Of a DNA stretch of 64,000 nucleotides, positions 27,441-35,800 are shown one piece after another. The DNA comes from CAYRXM01 sp964428175 (lineage in GTDB: Bacteria; Chloroflexota; Anaerolineae; JAFGEY01): contig CAYRXM010000003.1 in NCBI GenBank assembly GCA_964428175.1, forward strand, positions 28,880 to 92,879, written 5' to 3'. How positions within the stretch are numbered: the first letter of the stretch is position 1; each line of letters starts with the position of its first letter. A model generated the notes under the pieces. That model did no database searches and was not told the DNA's origin. It saw only the letters and a list, made by a program, of their open reading frames with translations. The position numbers and the translations under genes were made by a program.

Positions 27441-29183
27441 ATGAACAACAAAAAGATATTTTACGCTCTCGTACTGATGATTCTGTTATGCTCGTCGATG
27501 CCCGTGCAGGCCACACCCAACTTGCAAGACAGCCCCAATCCACCCGCCGCACCGGTCAAGCTGATTTTCGTCCACCACTCCACCGGCGGCAACTGGCTGG
27601 CCGATCCCAACTCCGATCAGCCCTACGGCGGCCTGGGCATCGCTCTGCGCGACAATAACTATTTTGTCAGCGCCACCAATTACGGCTGGGGGCCGGACGC
27701 CATCGGCGACCGCACCGACATCGTCAACTGGCCGGAGTGGTTCACCGGCCCCGACAGCGCCACGTACCTGGAGGCACTGTACCGCGAAAACGGCCAGAAC
27801 ATCGGCGATTTTGGCCGCTGGTCGCGTCTGGCCAGCGATCCCGGCGGCCCAAACGAAATCATCATGTTCAAGTCCTGCTTTCCCAACTCGGACCTGTACG
27901 GCAGCCCCGACGATCCACCTGCGCCGGAGCCGAATGATGAATTCACGGTCGGCAACGCCAAAGCGGTCTATAACGACATCCTGACCTATTTCGCCACCCG
28001 CCAGGACAAATTGTTTGTGGTCATCACTGCTCCCCCGTTGATGGAGCAAGAGACCACGCCCGAGCGCGCGCTCAACGCCCGCGAATTCAACTACTGGCTG
28101 GTGTACGACTGGCTGGCTGGCTATCCGTACGCCAACGTGGCCGTGTTCGACTATTTCAACGTGCTGACCGATCCCAACAATCACCACTGGTGGAACGGCC
28201 AAGAGATCGAACGGCTTCAGGCCACCGACAACAATTTTGCTGCCTATCCCAGCGGTGACAGCCATCCCAACACCGAGGGACACAGCAAGGCGACCGCCGA
28301 ATTTGTGCCCTTGCTAAACGTCTATTACAACCGCTGGAAAAATGCGCCGGTCGCAGCGCCCGCGCCCACGTCGACGCCGGCGCCGGAGCCTTCGTCCACG
28401 CCAGTGGACGCACCCACGCCGACTCCGGCAGAAGAGGCCACGCCAGTGGACGCGCCCACGCCAGAAGACGTCGAGTCCCCCAAGCCAGCGGGCGTCATCG
28501 ATGACTGGGAGGGCGAAACCTGGTGGGGCTCCAGCGGAGACGGAGACAAATCGACGGTGGTTTCCGACCTGGATACAGCGGTCAGGCACGGCGGAACGGC
28601 TTCGCTGCGCAGCGAGTACCAGATTGTCGAGGGCGGCTGGGGCGACACCAGCACCGGCTTCGATGGCGCTCAGGATTGGAGCGGCGGCTCCGGCCTGTCG
28701 TTCTGGCTGCATGCCACTGAGGCCGGCTATCCGATGCGGCTGGTGTTGTACAGCGGCGATCCGGATGCCGCCACGCCCTTTGAGGCTGAATTTGTCACCG
28801 ACGAGTCGCATGTGAGCGGTTGGGGCGAGGTGGTGCTGCCCTGGGATGCTTTTATACGGGCCTCTTGGGCCGAAGAAGCAGGGCTGAAACAGCTCGATCC
28901 GGCGCGCATCACCGGCCTGTCGTTCAGCTTTACGCCCGGCCAGGGCACGCTCTGGGTTGACGATTTGAGCTTGTTCGCCGGCGTCATACAGCCCCTGCCG
29001 CCGCCCATGGCCACGCCGGCAGAAAAGGCCGCGCCCACTGCGACGTCAATTGCCCAACCCGCTGCGCCGACGGCTACACAGGTGCCCACGCCCGAGCCCG
29101 TCGAGTCCAAGAAGGGCCTGTGCGGCTCGGCGGCCGCGCTCGTGGGCATCGTTATCCTGGTCGCCTGGCTGCGGCGGCGATAA
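27441..29183 (+). CDS. Secreted SGNH-like esterase with carbohydrate-binding module and C-terminal anchor
   Basis: 580 residues. Signal peptide 1-25; an SGNH-hydrolase-like domain (~38-300) with FVHHSTGGNWL (candidate Ser nucleophile block) and SGDSHPNTEGH (catalytic Asp-His pair). A Pro/Thr/Ala linker (~305-350) leads to a CBM11/CIA30-like domain (~350-515: IDDWEGETWWG, SFWLHATEAGYPMRLVLY, WVDDLSLF). After a second linker the protein ends ESKKGLCGSAAALVGIVIL plus WLRRR: a cysteine, a hydrophobic helix and a basic tail, like tripartite sorting signals. It probably acts on surface or environmental polysaccharide. Confidence 0.72.
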   Translation: MNNKKIFYALVLMILLCSSMPVQATPNLQDSPNPPAAPVKLIFVHHSTGGNWLADPNSDQPYGGLGIALRDNNYFVSATNYGWGPDAIGDRTDIVNWPEWFTGPDSATYLEALYRENGQNIGDFGRWSRLASDPGGPNEIIMFKSCFPNSDLYGSPDDPPAPEPNDEFTVGNAKAVYNDILTYFATRQDKLFVVITAPPLMEQETTPERALNAREFNYWLVYDWLAGYPYANVAVFDYFNVLTDPNNHHWWNGQEIERLQATDNNFAAYPSGDSHPNTEGHSKATAEFVPLLNVYYNRWKNAPVAAPAPTSTPAPEPSSTPVDAPTPTPAEEATPVDAPTPEDVESPKPAGVIDDWEGETWWGSSGDGDKSTVVSDLDTAVRHGGTASLRSEYQIVEGGWGDTSTGFDGAQDWSGGSGLSFWLHATEAGYPMRLVLYSGDPDAATPFEAEFVTDESHVSGWGEVVLPWDAFIRASWAEEAGLKQLDPARITGLSFSFTPGQGTLWVDDLSLFAGVIQPLPPPMATPAEKAAPTATSIAQPAAPTATQVPTPEPVESKKGLCGSAAALVGIVILVAWLRRR

Positions 29184-29223
29184 GCAAGCTATTATCTCAA
29201 ACAAAATGAAATCGGAGGAAACC

Positions 29224-30267
29224 ATGCAATATACCCATCTGGGGAAAACGGGACTCATCGTCAGCCGGCTGTGCCTGGGCACTATGGCCCTGGGCGCGAT
29301 CCGCTCCGAGCAAGATTCGCACGCGATATTGGACAAGGCACTCGACATCGGCATCAATTTTGTCGACACAGCCAACATATACGGCGGCAAGCGCTTTGAA
29401 GGAGAGACCGAGCAGATCGTTGGAAGCTGGCTCGCTCAAGGCGGCGGGCGGCGCGAGCAGGTGGTGCTGACGACCAAAGTTTTTGGCCCGATGGGACACG
29501 GTGCTAACGACCGCGGCCTGTCGGCGCGCCACATCCGCCAGGCCTGCGAAGACAGCCTGCGCCGGTTGCAGACCGATCACATCGACCTCTATTTCATGCA
29601 CCACATCGATCGCGGAGAGCCGACGCCGTCGGACGTAGAGGCATGGGGTCTGCCGGAACGGGACATGTACCGGCCGCCGCACCGCAAGCGCGAAACGCCC
29701 TGGGAAGAGATCTGGCAGGCCATGGACCTGCTCGTCCAGCAGGGCAAGGTGCTGTACGTCGGCAGCAGCAACTTTGCGGCCTGGAACATCGTCCAGGCCT
29801 GCGAGAAGGCGATCTCGCGAAACCAGCTGGGCCTGGTTTGCGAACAGAGTTTGTATAACCTGAGCGATCGGATGGTCGAGCTGGAGGTGATCCCGGCCTG
29901 CCGCGAGTATGGCCTCGGACTTGTGGCCTGGAGCCCGCTGGCGGTGGGGCTGTTGGCCGGCCTGCTCCAAGAGGGTGAAACGGGTCGTCGATCTTGGCAG
30001 CGTGACAAGTTTGAGGCCTATCGCAGCCAGCTTGAAGCGTACGAATCGCTGTGCCGGGAGGTCGGCGCCCGGCCGGCCGACGTGGCCCTGGCCTGGCTGC
30101 TGAACAATCCCGTTCTCACCGCACCCATCATCGGCCCGCGGACGGTGGAGCAGCTCGTCGAGAGCCAGAAAGCGTTCGAGGTTCACCTGGGTGGCGAGGC
30201 CCTCGCTCGCCTGGACGAGATCTGGCCCGGTCCGGGTGGAGAAGCGCCGGAAGCCTACGCCTGGTAG
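29224..30267 (+). CDS. Aldo/keto reductase
   Basis: 347 residues from ATG 29224, with GGAGGA upstream. NADPH-dependent oxidoreductase with the AKR barrel. Catalytic tetrad residues are visible: Asp and Tyr in DTANIYG, Lys in TTKVFG, His in YFMHHID. The pyridine-nucleotide binding region GSSNFAAW and IIGPRTVEQL are typical of the YhdN/Tas-like AKR11-13 group. Substrate unknown. The upstream neighbour is 40 nt away; an alpha/beta hydrolase follows. Confidence 0.93.
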   Translation: MQYTHLGKTGLIVSRLCLGTMALGAIRSEQDSHAILDKALDIGINFVDTANIYGGKRFEGETEQIVGSWLAQGGGRREQVVLTTKVFGPMGHGANDRGLSARHIRQACEDSLRRLQTDHIDLYFMHHIDRGEPTPSDVEAWGLPERDMYRPPHRKRETPWEEIWQAMDLLVQQGKVLYVGSSNFAAWNIVQACEKAISRNQLGLVCEQSLYNLSDRMVELEVIPACREYGLGLVAWSPLAVGLLAGLLQEGETGRRSWQRDKFEAYRSQLEAYESLCREVGARPADVALAWLLNNPVLTAPIIGPRTVEQLVESQKAFEVHLGGEALARLDEIWPGPGGEAPEAYAW

Positions 30268-30321
30268 TACAAAGAGCCTGTTTCGCTTTAGGGTGAGGGA
30301 CGTTTCACGCCAGGAGGTCAC

Positions 30322-31323
30322 ATGGAATATCTCGCCGGAGCCATTGGCATCATCGCGTTTCTTTTGCTGGCGGGCTGGATGTACGAATTCCTGTCCGAAT
30401 CACGGGATCGGAAGCGCCATCCGCCCGCTGGCAATCTCTACCCGGTCAACGCGCATCGACTACATCTATACTGTATCGGTGAGCGCCGTCCGCAACAGCC
30501 CACGGTCGTCCTCGAGGCGGGAATGGGAAACTGCTCGTTTGACTGGCGGCTGATCCAGCCGGCAATCGCCCAATGGGGACGGGTGTGCGCCTACGATCGG
30601 GCCGGGTACGGCTGGAGCGACGTGGGCCGTACACCCAACTCGCTCGAGCAAATGGCCGCCGACCTTCACATCTTGTTGGCCAGCGCTGGCGAATCCGGCC
30701 CTTATGTGCTCGTCGGGCATTCGTTCGGCGGCGTCCTGGTGCGTGAGTTCGCCCGCCAATATTCTCAAGAGGTGGTAGGAATGGTGCTGGTCGATTCTGC
30801 GCATGAAGGCCAGATTGGGCGGCTTTCGGCAGCCGAGTTCAAGCAGCTCAAGGTTTCTCTGCGCCTGTACGGGGTGCTGGCGTTCCTGGCCCGCGTTGGA
30901 CTCGTTCGCTTGCTGGCCCGTCCGCTGCTGTTGAGCCGGTTCCCATCGGTTCGCTCGCCGGAAGATCAGGATATTTTGCTCACACTGATTTCGCGTCCGG
31001 AATACATGGACACGTTGTGCGCCGAGTCTCAGGCGCTGATGCAAAGCCGTATCGCCGTCCCGCCCACGCTGGGCCGGATGCCCCTGGTGGTGGTTCAGGC
31101 TGCCGGACGCCCGCCCGCACTGCCGCGCAATTATAGCGAAGAGCGGTGGCAGCAAACGCGCAAAATGTTCGATGACATCCAGCACGAACTGGCCGGGCTT
31201 TCGTCGAACAGCCGGCTTGTCCGTGCCGAAAAGAGCATTCACGCCGTCCAGGTGGAGCAGCCGGACATCGTGATTGCGGCCATCCGGCAGGTGCTGGAAG
31301 CCGGGTCACAAGTGAAGGACTAG
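30322..31323 (+). CDS. Alpha/beta hydrolase, membrane-tethered
   Basis: 333 residues. A single N-terminal membrane helix (~3-20) anchors an alpha/beta-hydrolase domain. Oxyanion region LEAGMG, nucleophile elbow GHSFGG (Ser near 133), acid after the central strand, and catalytic His in EKSIHAVQ near the C-terminus. Comparable to the YndJ/haloalkane-dehalogenase-like esterases of unknown substrate. CAGGAGGTCAC gives a good ribosome binding site. Ends at a bidirectional hairpin. Confidence 0.88.
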   Translation: MEYLAGAIGIIAFLLLAGWMYEFLSESRDRKRHPPAGNLYPVNAHRLHLYCIGERRPQQPTVVLEAGMGNCSFDWRLIQPAIAQWGRVCAYDRAGYGWSDVGRTPNSLEQMAADLHILLASAGESGPYVLVGHSFGGVLVREFARQYSQEVVGMVLVDSAHEGQIGRLSAAEFKQLKVSLRLYGVLAFLARVGLVRLLARPLLLSRFPSVRSPEDQDILLTLISRPEYMDTLCAESQALMQSRIAVPPTLGRMPLVVVQAAGRPPALPRNYSEERWQQTRKMFDDIQHELAGLSSNSRLVRAEKSIHAVQVEQPDIVIAAIRQVLEAGSQVKD

Positions 31324-31346
31324 AGTTACCCGGCAAGCCTTTTCCG

Positions 31347-31379
31347 ACCATCCCGGAAGTTCTAAACTTCCGGGATGGT
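31347..31379. terminator. Bidirectional hairpin between convergent genes
   Basis: Perfect 15-bp arms ACCATCCCGGAAGTT (31347-31361) and its complement (31365-31379), loop of 3 nt. It also covers the last codons of the methyltransferase gene. Confidence 0.75.
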
Positions 31380-32105
31380 TGTTCTTGCCCACACCAGTGT
31401 ATATCTCGACACGCACGGCACCGGCCCCCGGGCCAGGTCGGCTTCCAGCCGGGCCAGTCCGCGCGCAAAGGCCGCTTCATCGATCAGGTGCAGCGATGAA
31501 AATGCCTTGTCGCGGTAGGCCTGTGCGTCGACCAGATCATAGCGCCATTCTACGGTTTCCTCGCATACATCCTCAAACCTCGTCTCGATCATCCACCCGC
31601 GCAGGTCGTCGATGCGCGGATAGCGGGCCAGTTCGTGCTCGACCGTTTCGGGAAAATAGCTGCTCAGCGGTACGCGATTGCGGATCACCCACTCGGAATC
31701 CGTCGCCGTGCATAGCCACCCGCCCGGCTTGAGCGCCCGGCCCGCTTGTCGGATGTATGCCGGTTTGTCCCCCACGTGGTGGATCACATCGACCGAGAAC
31801 ACGAGGTCAAAGGTCTGCTCCGGCACGGGGCCGGCAAGCGACTCGGCGCTGCTCTGCCGCCAGGTGACCGCCTCCGAGCGCGCCCGTGCCTGGGCCAGCA
31901 TCCCCGCCGACGGCTCGACGCCCCAGCACGCGCAGCCGTTCGCCTCCTGGATGGCGGAGATATAATTCCCTGTTCCGCAGCCCACTTCGAGCACGGTCGA
32001 CTCGGCGTCGATGTCCCGGCACAGCGCTTCCAGCACGCGCGGGTGGATGTGTCGGTTGCGCGCGTAGGCGGCGGCGATGGCGTTGTAATCGATTGGGCGG
32101 TTCAT
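31362..32105 (-). CDS. SAM-dependent methyltransferase
   Basis: 247 residues with a class I methyltransferase fold: motif I VLEVGCGTGNYI, acidic residue after strand 2, motif post-I (FDLVFSVDVIHHV) and KPGGWLCTAT. The substrate is unknown (UbiE/ArsM-like group). Its ATG overlaps the upstream histidine-phosphatase stop by 4 nt. The C-terminal codons lie within a terminator hairpin. Confidence 0.9.
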   Translation of the reverse strand: MNRPIDYNAIAAAYARNRHIHPRVLEALCRDIDAESTVLEVGCGTGNYISAIQEANGCACWGVEPSAGMLAQARARSEAVTWRQSSAESLAGPVPEQTFDLVFSVDVIHHVGDKPAYIRQAGRALKPGGWLCTATDSEWVIRNRVPLSSYFPETVEHELARYPRIDDLRGWMIETRFEDVCEETVEWRYDLVDAQAYRDKAFSSLHLIDEAAFARGLARLEADLARGPVPCVSRYTLVWARTTIPEV

Positions 32106-32665
32106 AGCGTTTCCTCGACGGTGTTCAGAGTCATTGCGGGCAGATCGAATACGAACAACGCCGGTTGACCCAATCGCCGCCAGAACGTGAAGGCATCCTG
32201 GTTCGCGGCTCGAGCCGCGAACAGTGCGATCACCGTGCCGTGGGCGACGATGGCGACCGTTTCTTCGGAATGCGCGTCAAGCACCGCGTCGACGGCTTCC
32301 TTGAAACGGGCCAGCGCTTGCGCCGCGCTCTCGTCGCCGAACACGCATTCCTCGGGATAGGCGAACAGCGCCTCGATGCGGGCCAGAAATGTCGCCCGGT
32401 CTGAAAATTCGACCCGGCTGCGCGCGTGCTCGTGCAGGTTGGGTGCGTTCTCAAAGGGGAGGCCCAATATCCCGGCTGCGATGCGCCCCGTCTCCGTCGA
32501 CTTGGGCTCCATGCTGGCGACGATGCGGGCCGGTTTCCAATGGGCCAGCTTTTCGGCCAGCGGCGTGCAGCGTCGGCGGCCTTCCTCGCTCAGCGGCCAT
32601 TGGCTGGCCGGGACGCCGGGAGTGATCTGCGATTGAGAGTGGCGCACCAGGATCAGATGGTGCAT
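32102..32665 (-). CDS. Histidine phosphatase family protein
   Basis: 187 residues. N-terminal phosphohistidine motif LILVRHSQSQ (Arg7-His8), second catalytic His in VAIVAHGTV, and the 'P+x+A' region KSTETGRIAA. It belongs to the phosphoglycerate-mutase-like superfamily; RHS rather than RHG is a conservative variant. Substrate cannot be named (CobC, GpmB and others share the fold). Followed by the methyltransferase with a 4-nt overlap. Confidence 0.88.
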   Translation of the reverse strand: MHHLILVRHSQSQITPGVPASQWPLSEEGRRRCTPLAEKLAHWKPARIVASMEPKSTETGRIAAGILGLPFENAPNLHEHARSRVEFSDRATFLARIEALFAYPEECVFGDESAAQALARFKEAVDAVLDAHSEETVAIVAHGTVIALFAARAANQDAFTFWRRLGQPALFVFDLPAMTLNTVEETL

Positions 32666-32677
32666 TGGCGAACCTCC

Positions 32678-33229
32678 TCACTCGCCGGCGCAGTCGAGTA
32701 TTTGCCCCGGCGTGACCACCCACCCCACGCGCTGGTCATGCCCTTCGACGGGCAGCTCATCCAGCAGCGCAAACGAGTAGGCGATGCCGGCGCACGGGGC
32801 GGGGCAGGTGGGCAGGAATCGGTCGTAATAGCCGCCGCCGAAACCCAGCCGGACGCCGCGCCGGTCGAAGGCGATGCCGGGCGCCAGCACCAGGTCGATT
32901 TCTGTCGGGGCGACGCGCGGCAGGTCGGCGGACGGCTCCCACATGCCGTAGCGGTGAAGCGTTAACCGATCGGGGGAGTATGGGTGCAGGGATAAAAGCG
33001 AGCCGTCGACGCGCGGCACGATCCAGCGGATGTGGGCTAGTTGGGCGAACAAGGGGCGCAAATCGATCTCGTTGCGAAAGGGCAGGTAGGCCAACACAGC
33101 CCGCGCCCGGGCCAGAGGCCCCCAGGTAGCCAACTGCTGGCGGACGCCGCGCGAAGCGATTTCGACTTCTTCGGGCAGGAGCGTCTCGCGGATGTGGCGG
33201 AACTGGCGGCGCAGGGTAGGTTTGTCCAT
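32678..33229 (-). CDS. ygfA: 5-formyltetrahydrofolate cyclo-ligase
   Basis: 183 residues; converts 5-formyl-THF to 5,10-methenyl-THF using ATP. Diagnostic motifs: KPTLRRQFRHIR at the start, FRNEIDLRPLF, the substrate/ATP loop VLAPGIAFDRRGVRLGFG and GGGYYDRFL. Near full family length (~185-200), although it is shortened between 140 and 165. The next gene downstream begins 12 nt later; a YbaK gene starts divergently 64 nt away. Confidence 0.95.
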   Translation of the reverse strand: MDKPTLRRQFRHIRETLLPEEVEIASRGVRQQLATWGPLARARAVLAYLPFRNEIDLRPLFAQLAHIRWIVPRVDGSLLSLHPYSPDRLTLHRYGMWEPSADLPRVAPTEIDLVLAPGIAFDRRGVRLGFGGGYYDRFLPTCPAPCAGIAYSFALLDELPVEGHDQRVGWVVTPGQILDCAGE

Positions 33230-33293
33230 CGTTGACTACTCGGCTGTTTCTGTGTAAGATAGTGGCGAATCATGATCGAACAAGGAGCACCTC

Positions 33294-33782
33294 ATGCCCA
33301 AAAAAGAAAAATCGCCCCGCACCAACGCCATACGCTTGCTCGACGCCCGCAAGGTGGCTTACGAGGTATTCATCTTTTCGCCCGACCTCCACTCGGCGGA
33401 AGGAGTTGCCGAGGTGCTGGGTCTCGACCCGCACACGGTGTACAAAACCCTGGTCGTGCAAAGACAGCGCGGCAAGCCCTTGCTGGTGATGGTCGCCGGG
33501 CCGGCGCAGATCGACCTCAAGACGCTGGGGGCGTCGTTGGGCGAGTTCAAGCTGCACATGGCCACTCAGCGCGACGCCGAAGCGTTGACCAGTTTGCAGG
33601 TGGGCGGCATCTCGGCGCTGGCGCTGCTCAACCGGGGCTTCGAGGTGTGCATCGACCGGGCCGCAGAGCAGTTGGAGCATATCGTCGTCAGCGCGGGCCA
33701 GCGCGGGATCAACTTGCGCCTGCGCGTCGATGACCTGGTGCGCGTCACCGGCGCGCGCCGGGTCGACGCGGTGAGCCGGTAA
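33294..33782 (+). CDS. ybaK: Cys-tRNA(Pro)/aminoacyl-tRNA deacylase, YbaK family
   Basis: 162 residues. Editing domain that hydrolyses mischarged aminoacyl-tRNA. Conserved Lys in TVYKTLVVQ, GVAEVLGLDP, and VGGISALAL motifs of the Cys-specific YbaK subgroup. It may be a bacterial free-standing editing factor acting with ProRS. GAACAAGGAGC upstream supports the start. Followed by a 15-bp hairpin shared with the convergent scpB gene. Confidence 0.93.
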   Translation: MPKKEKSPRTNAIRLLDARKVAYEVFIFSPDLHSAEGVAEVLGLDPHTVYKTLVVQRQRGKPLLVMVAGPAQIDLKTLGASLGEFKLHMATQRDAEALTSLQVGGISALALLNRGFEVCIDRAAEQLEHIVVSAGQRGINLRLRVDDLVRVTGARRVDAVSR

Positions 33783-33784
33783 CG

Positions 33785-33815
33785 GATACCAGGTTTTTGT
33801 CAAAAACCTGGTATC
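33785..33815. terminator. Bidirectional terminator hairpin GATACCAGG...CCTGGTATC
   Basis: Perfect inverted repeat gataccaggttttt(g) / (c)aaaaacctggtatc with T-rich tail on both strands. Its arms resemble the in-gene palindromes at 41137-41167 and 54920-54963 (ACCAGGnTTTT core). Confidence 0.85.
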
Positions 33816-33818
33816 TTG

Positions 33819-34364
33819 TTATTCCTGTTCTTCTTCTCTTTCGACCAATTCCTGTCCCAGCGATTCCCATTGGGGCAGCGCTTGCAGGCTTTCCAGCCCG
33901 AACTGCTGCAGAAATTCCAGGGTCACGCCATAGAGGATGGGCCGGCCCACCGTCTCGGCGCGGCCCAGCTCTTCCAGCAGGCCGCGTCGTACCAGCGAGC
34001 GCAGCACCCCGTCCGAGTTGACGCCGCGAATGGCATCGACCTGCGCGCGGGTGGCCGGCTGCCGGTAGGCGACGATGGCCAGTGCTTCCAGCGCGGCGGG
34101 CGAGAGCTTGCCCGAAATTTCCAGCCCCAAGAATTTTTCGATCTGCGGCCCTGCCTCCGGCGCGGAGACCAGTTGCAAGCGATCCCCCTTGCGCTGCAAG
34201 CGAATGCCCCGTTCTTGGTAGGCCTCGCTCAACCTGAGCAGGGCCGCTTCCACCTGATCCGGGTCGGTTTCCAGCGCGGCGGCCAAATCCTGTATGGCCA
34301 CGGCGCGATCACTGACGAACAACAGGCTTTCGATCAAGGCTTCAAGTTCCACAGGTTTCTCCAT
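33819..34364 (-). CDS. scpB: SMC-Scp complex subunit ScpB
   Basis: 181 residues from ATG 34364, which begins the conserved EALIESLLFVSDRAV. Two winged-helix domains and the hallmark LSPAALEALAIVAYRQPATR, DAIRGVNSDGVLRSLV, GRPILYGVT. ScpB is the kleisin-bound subunit in condensin SMC-ScpAB and supports chromosome segregation. The usual partner scpA is not in this window. There is no strong SD; TATACC lies ~15 nt upstream, suggesting a short leader. The family extends further at the C-terminus; here it ends in an acidic EREEEQE tail. Confidence 0.95.
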   Translation of the reverse strand: MEKPVELEALIESLLFVSDRAVAIQDLAAALETDPDQVEAALLRLSEAYQERGIRLQRKGDRLQLVSAPEAGPQIEKFLGLEISGKLSPAALEALAIVAYRQPATRAQVDAIRGVNSDGVLRSLVRRGLLEELGRAETVGRPILYGVTLEFLQQFGLESLQALPQWESLGQELVEREEEQE

Positions 34365-34384
34365 AAAACGAGGTATGGTATAAT

Positions 34385-34452
34385 CGGGCAAAACGTATTG
34401 CATACTGCGTATTCCGTGTGATTGACGCCCTATGCAATACGCAATACACAGC
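34385..34452. repeat. Inverted repeat CGTATTGCATACTGCGTATT... (dispersed family, copy 2)
   Basis: Arms acgtattgcatactgcgtattccgtgt and atgcaatacgcaatacacagc surround a short centre between scpB and a lipoprotein gene; related to 21785-21856. It may act as shared promoter/operator or simply be a mobile palindrome. Confidence 0.6.
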
Positions 34453-34468
34453 ACATAAAAGGATGTCT

Positions 34469-35071
34469 ATGAACTTGTTTCGTCTTTATCGTCCAATTTT
34501 TTCCACAGCGATTGCGTTTCTCGTCCTCGTTCAGGCCTCATCGTGCTGCTGCCTGCTCGGTGGGGCGACCAGCCCGCCGGTGACGCCGTTCGAGATCGAC
34601 AAGGAGCAGGCCGACGCGCTGCGCGAGCGCGTGCAGGCGGTCACCGACCGGCCCGGCCCGTTCGAGATCGTCCTCACCGACCGGGAAATGACTTCCTACA
34701 TCGTCGGCCTGGCCCAGTCGGGCGCGGGCGAGTTTCCGGCCAAAGACATGAAACTGCAATTCAACGACGGTTATCTCGAAATTTGGGCCACCTTTATCGA
34801 GGTAGCGCCGTCCGATCTCCCCGTCTACGTCCGGGCGACGGCGGAAGCGGTGGACGGCGACGTCGTTTTCCACATCGAACAGGCCAACGCCGGGCCGTTC
34901 CCTGTGCCCGGCGCGATGCGCGAACTGATCGCCGCCTCGTTGAGCGAGACGCTGGCCGAACTCAATTTCGCGCTCGACGTGGAATCGGTCGAGGTGCGCG
35001 CCGGCGAGATCGTCCTGCGTGGCACGATCAGCGGTGACATCCCCGACCTGCCGGTTCATGTCGTGAACTAG
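34469..35071 (+). CDS. Predicted lipoprotein, unknown function
   Basis: 200 residues from ATG 34469 (AAAAGGA 5 nt upstream; the ATG two codons earlier is closer than usual). Signal peptide with QASSC lipobox (Cys about 29) and two further Cys. The mature protein has LTDREMTSYIVGLAQSGAG, a beta-hairpin-rich domain (LQFNDGYLEIWATF, LPVYVRATAEAVDGDVVFHI) and a final FALDVESVEVRAGEIVLRGT. The repeats of 'amphipathic strand plus helix' resemble lipid-binding/LptE-like folds, but I do not recognise a family. Confidence 0.6.
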   Translation: MNLFRLYRPIFSTAIAFLVLVQASSCCCLLGGATSPPVTPFEIDKEQADALRERVQAVTDRPGPFEIVLTDREMTSYIVGLAQSGAGEFPAKDMKLQFNDGYLEIWATFIEVAPSDLPVYVRATAEAVDGDVVFHIEQANAGPFPVPGAMRELIAASLSETLAELNFALDVESVEVRAGEIVLRGTISGDIPDLPVHVVN

Positions 35072-35095
35072 CATCAAAAAAGAACCCGGAACGTA

Positions 35096-35800
35096 TCAGA
35101 TTTCTTCTTTGGTTCCCTCTGCGGCTTCCTCGGTGGTCTCCGCTGCGGTTTCCTCTTGCACTTTGGCCGCAATCCACTCGTGCTCGACCTCAACCGCCTC
35201 CGGCGCGGGCGACTCAACCGCTACTGCCTCCGGCCGGGATGCGATCTTGGGCAGCGGCGCCGGCCTTATCACCACCCGGATGTCGCCGTTGAGCTGCAAG
35301 CCCAACTGCTCCACGATCACCTGCTTGGCCTTTTGCTGAATTTCGACCGTCTTGGCCGGAATGTGAACGTCCGGCCCGGTCTCCACATACAATTCGACCT
35401 GCACGCTCGCCCCCTTGCCCGTCACCTTGGGCTGCACGCGCACCACGTCGGACAGCAGGTCGATGTGATAGGCCAGGTGTTCGACGACGCCGTCGAGCAT
35501 GATTTCCCCGCTGCCATCGCGCAGTTTGGCCGTGCCGCGCCGGAAAGAGATCATCTCTAGCACCAGCAAAATCAGCCCGACTACAAATATCGCCAGGCCG
35601 AACCCGGCCAGCAGCACGCGCATGCCAATGTGCGCTGCCGGCGACAGCCCATCGAGCCAGACCAGGTTGGCCTTGAAGACTTCAGCCACATAGCGGATGA
35701 TAAATTCGGCCTGCTCCGGGAAAATCAAGGCCAATGGCAAGATCAACATGCCCAGCGCGATGAATGCGACGACGGCGATCCGATTTACCAGGTTTCTCAT
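35096..35800 (-). CDS. AmaP/Asp23-related membrane protein
   Basis: 234 residues from ATG 35800 (GAGGGA 5 nt upstream). Two membrane helices (~5-30, ~55-85) precede an Asp23-like cytoplasmic domain (LDGVVEHLAYHIDLLSDVV, VKGASVQVELYVETGPDVHIP) with the typical alkaline-shock fold. In Firmicutes, AmaP anchors Asp23 to the membrane; here the two appear in one protein. A Glu-rich tail ends EEAAEGTKEEI. Its start overlaps the YfhO-gene stop by 4 nt. Confidence 0.78.
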   Translation of the reverse strand: MRNLVNRIAVVAFIALGMLILPLALIFPEQAEFIIRYVAEVFKANLVWLDGLSPAAHIGMRVLLAGFGLAIFVVGLILLVLEMISFRRGTAKLRDGSGEIMLDGVVEHLAYHIDLLSDVVRVQPKVTGKGASVQVELYVETGPDVHIPAKTVEIQQKAKQVIVEQLGLQLNGDIRVVIRPAPLPKIASRPEAVAVESPAPEAVEVEHEWIAAKVQEETAAETTEEAAEGTKEEI

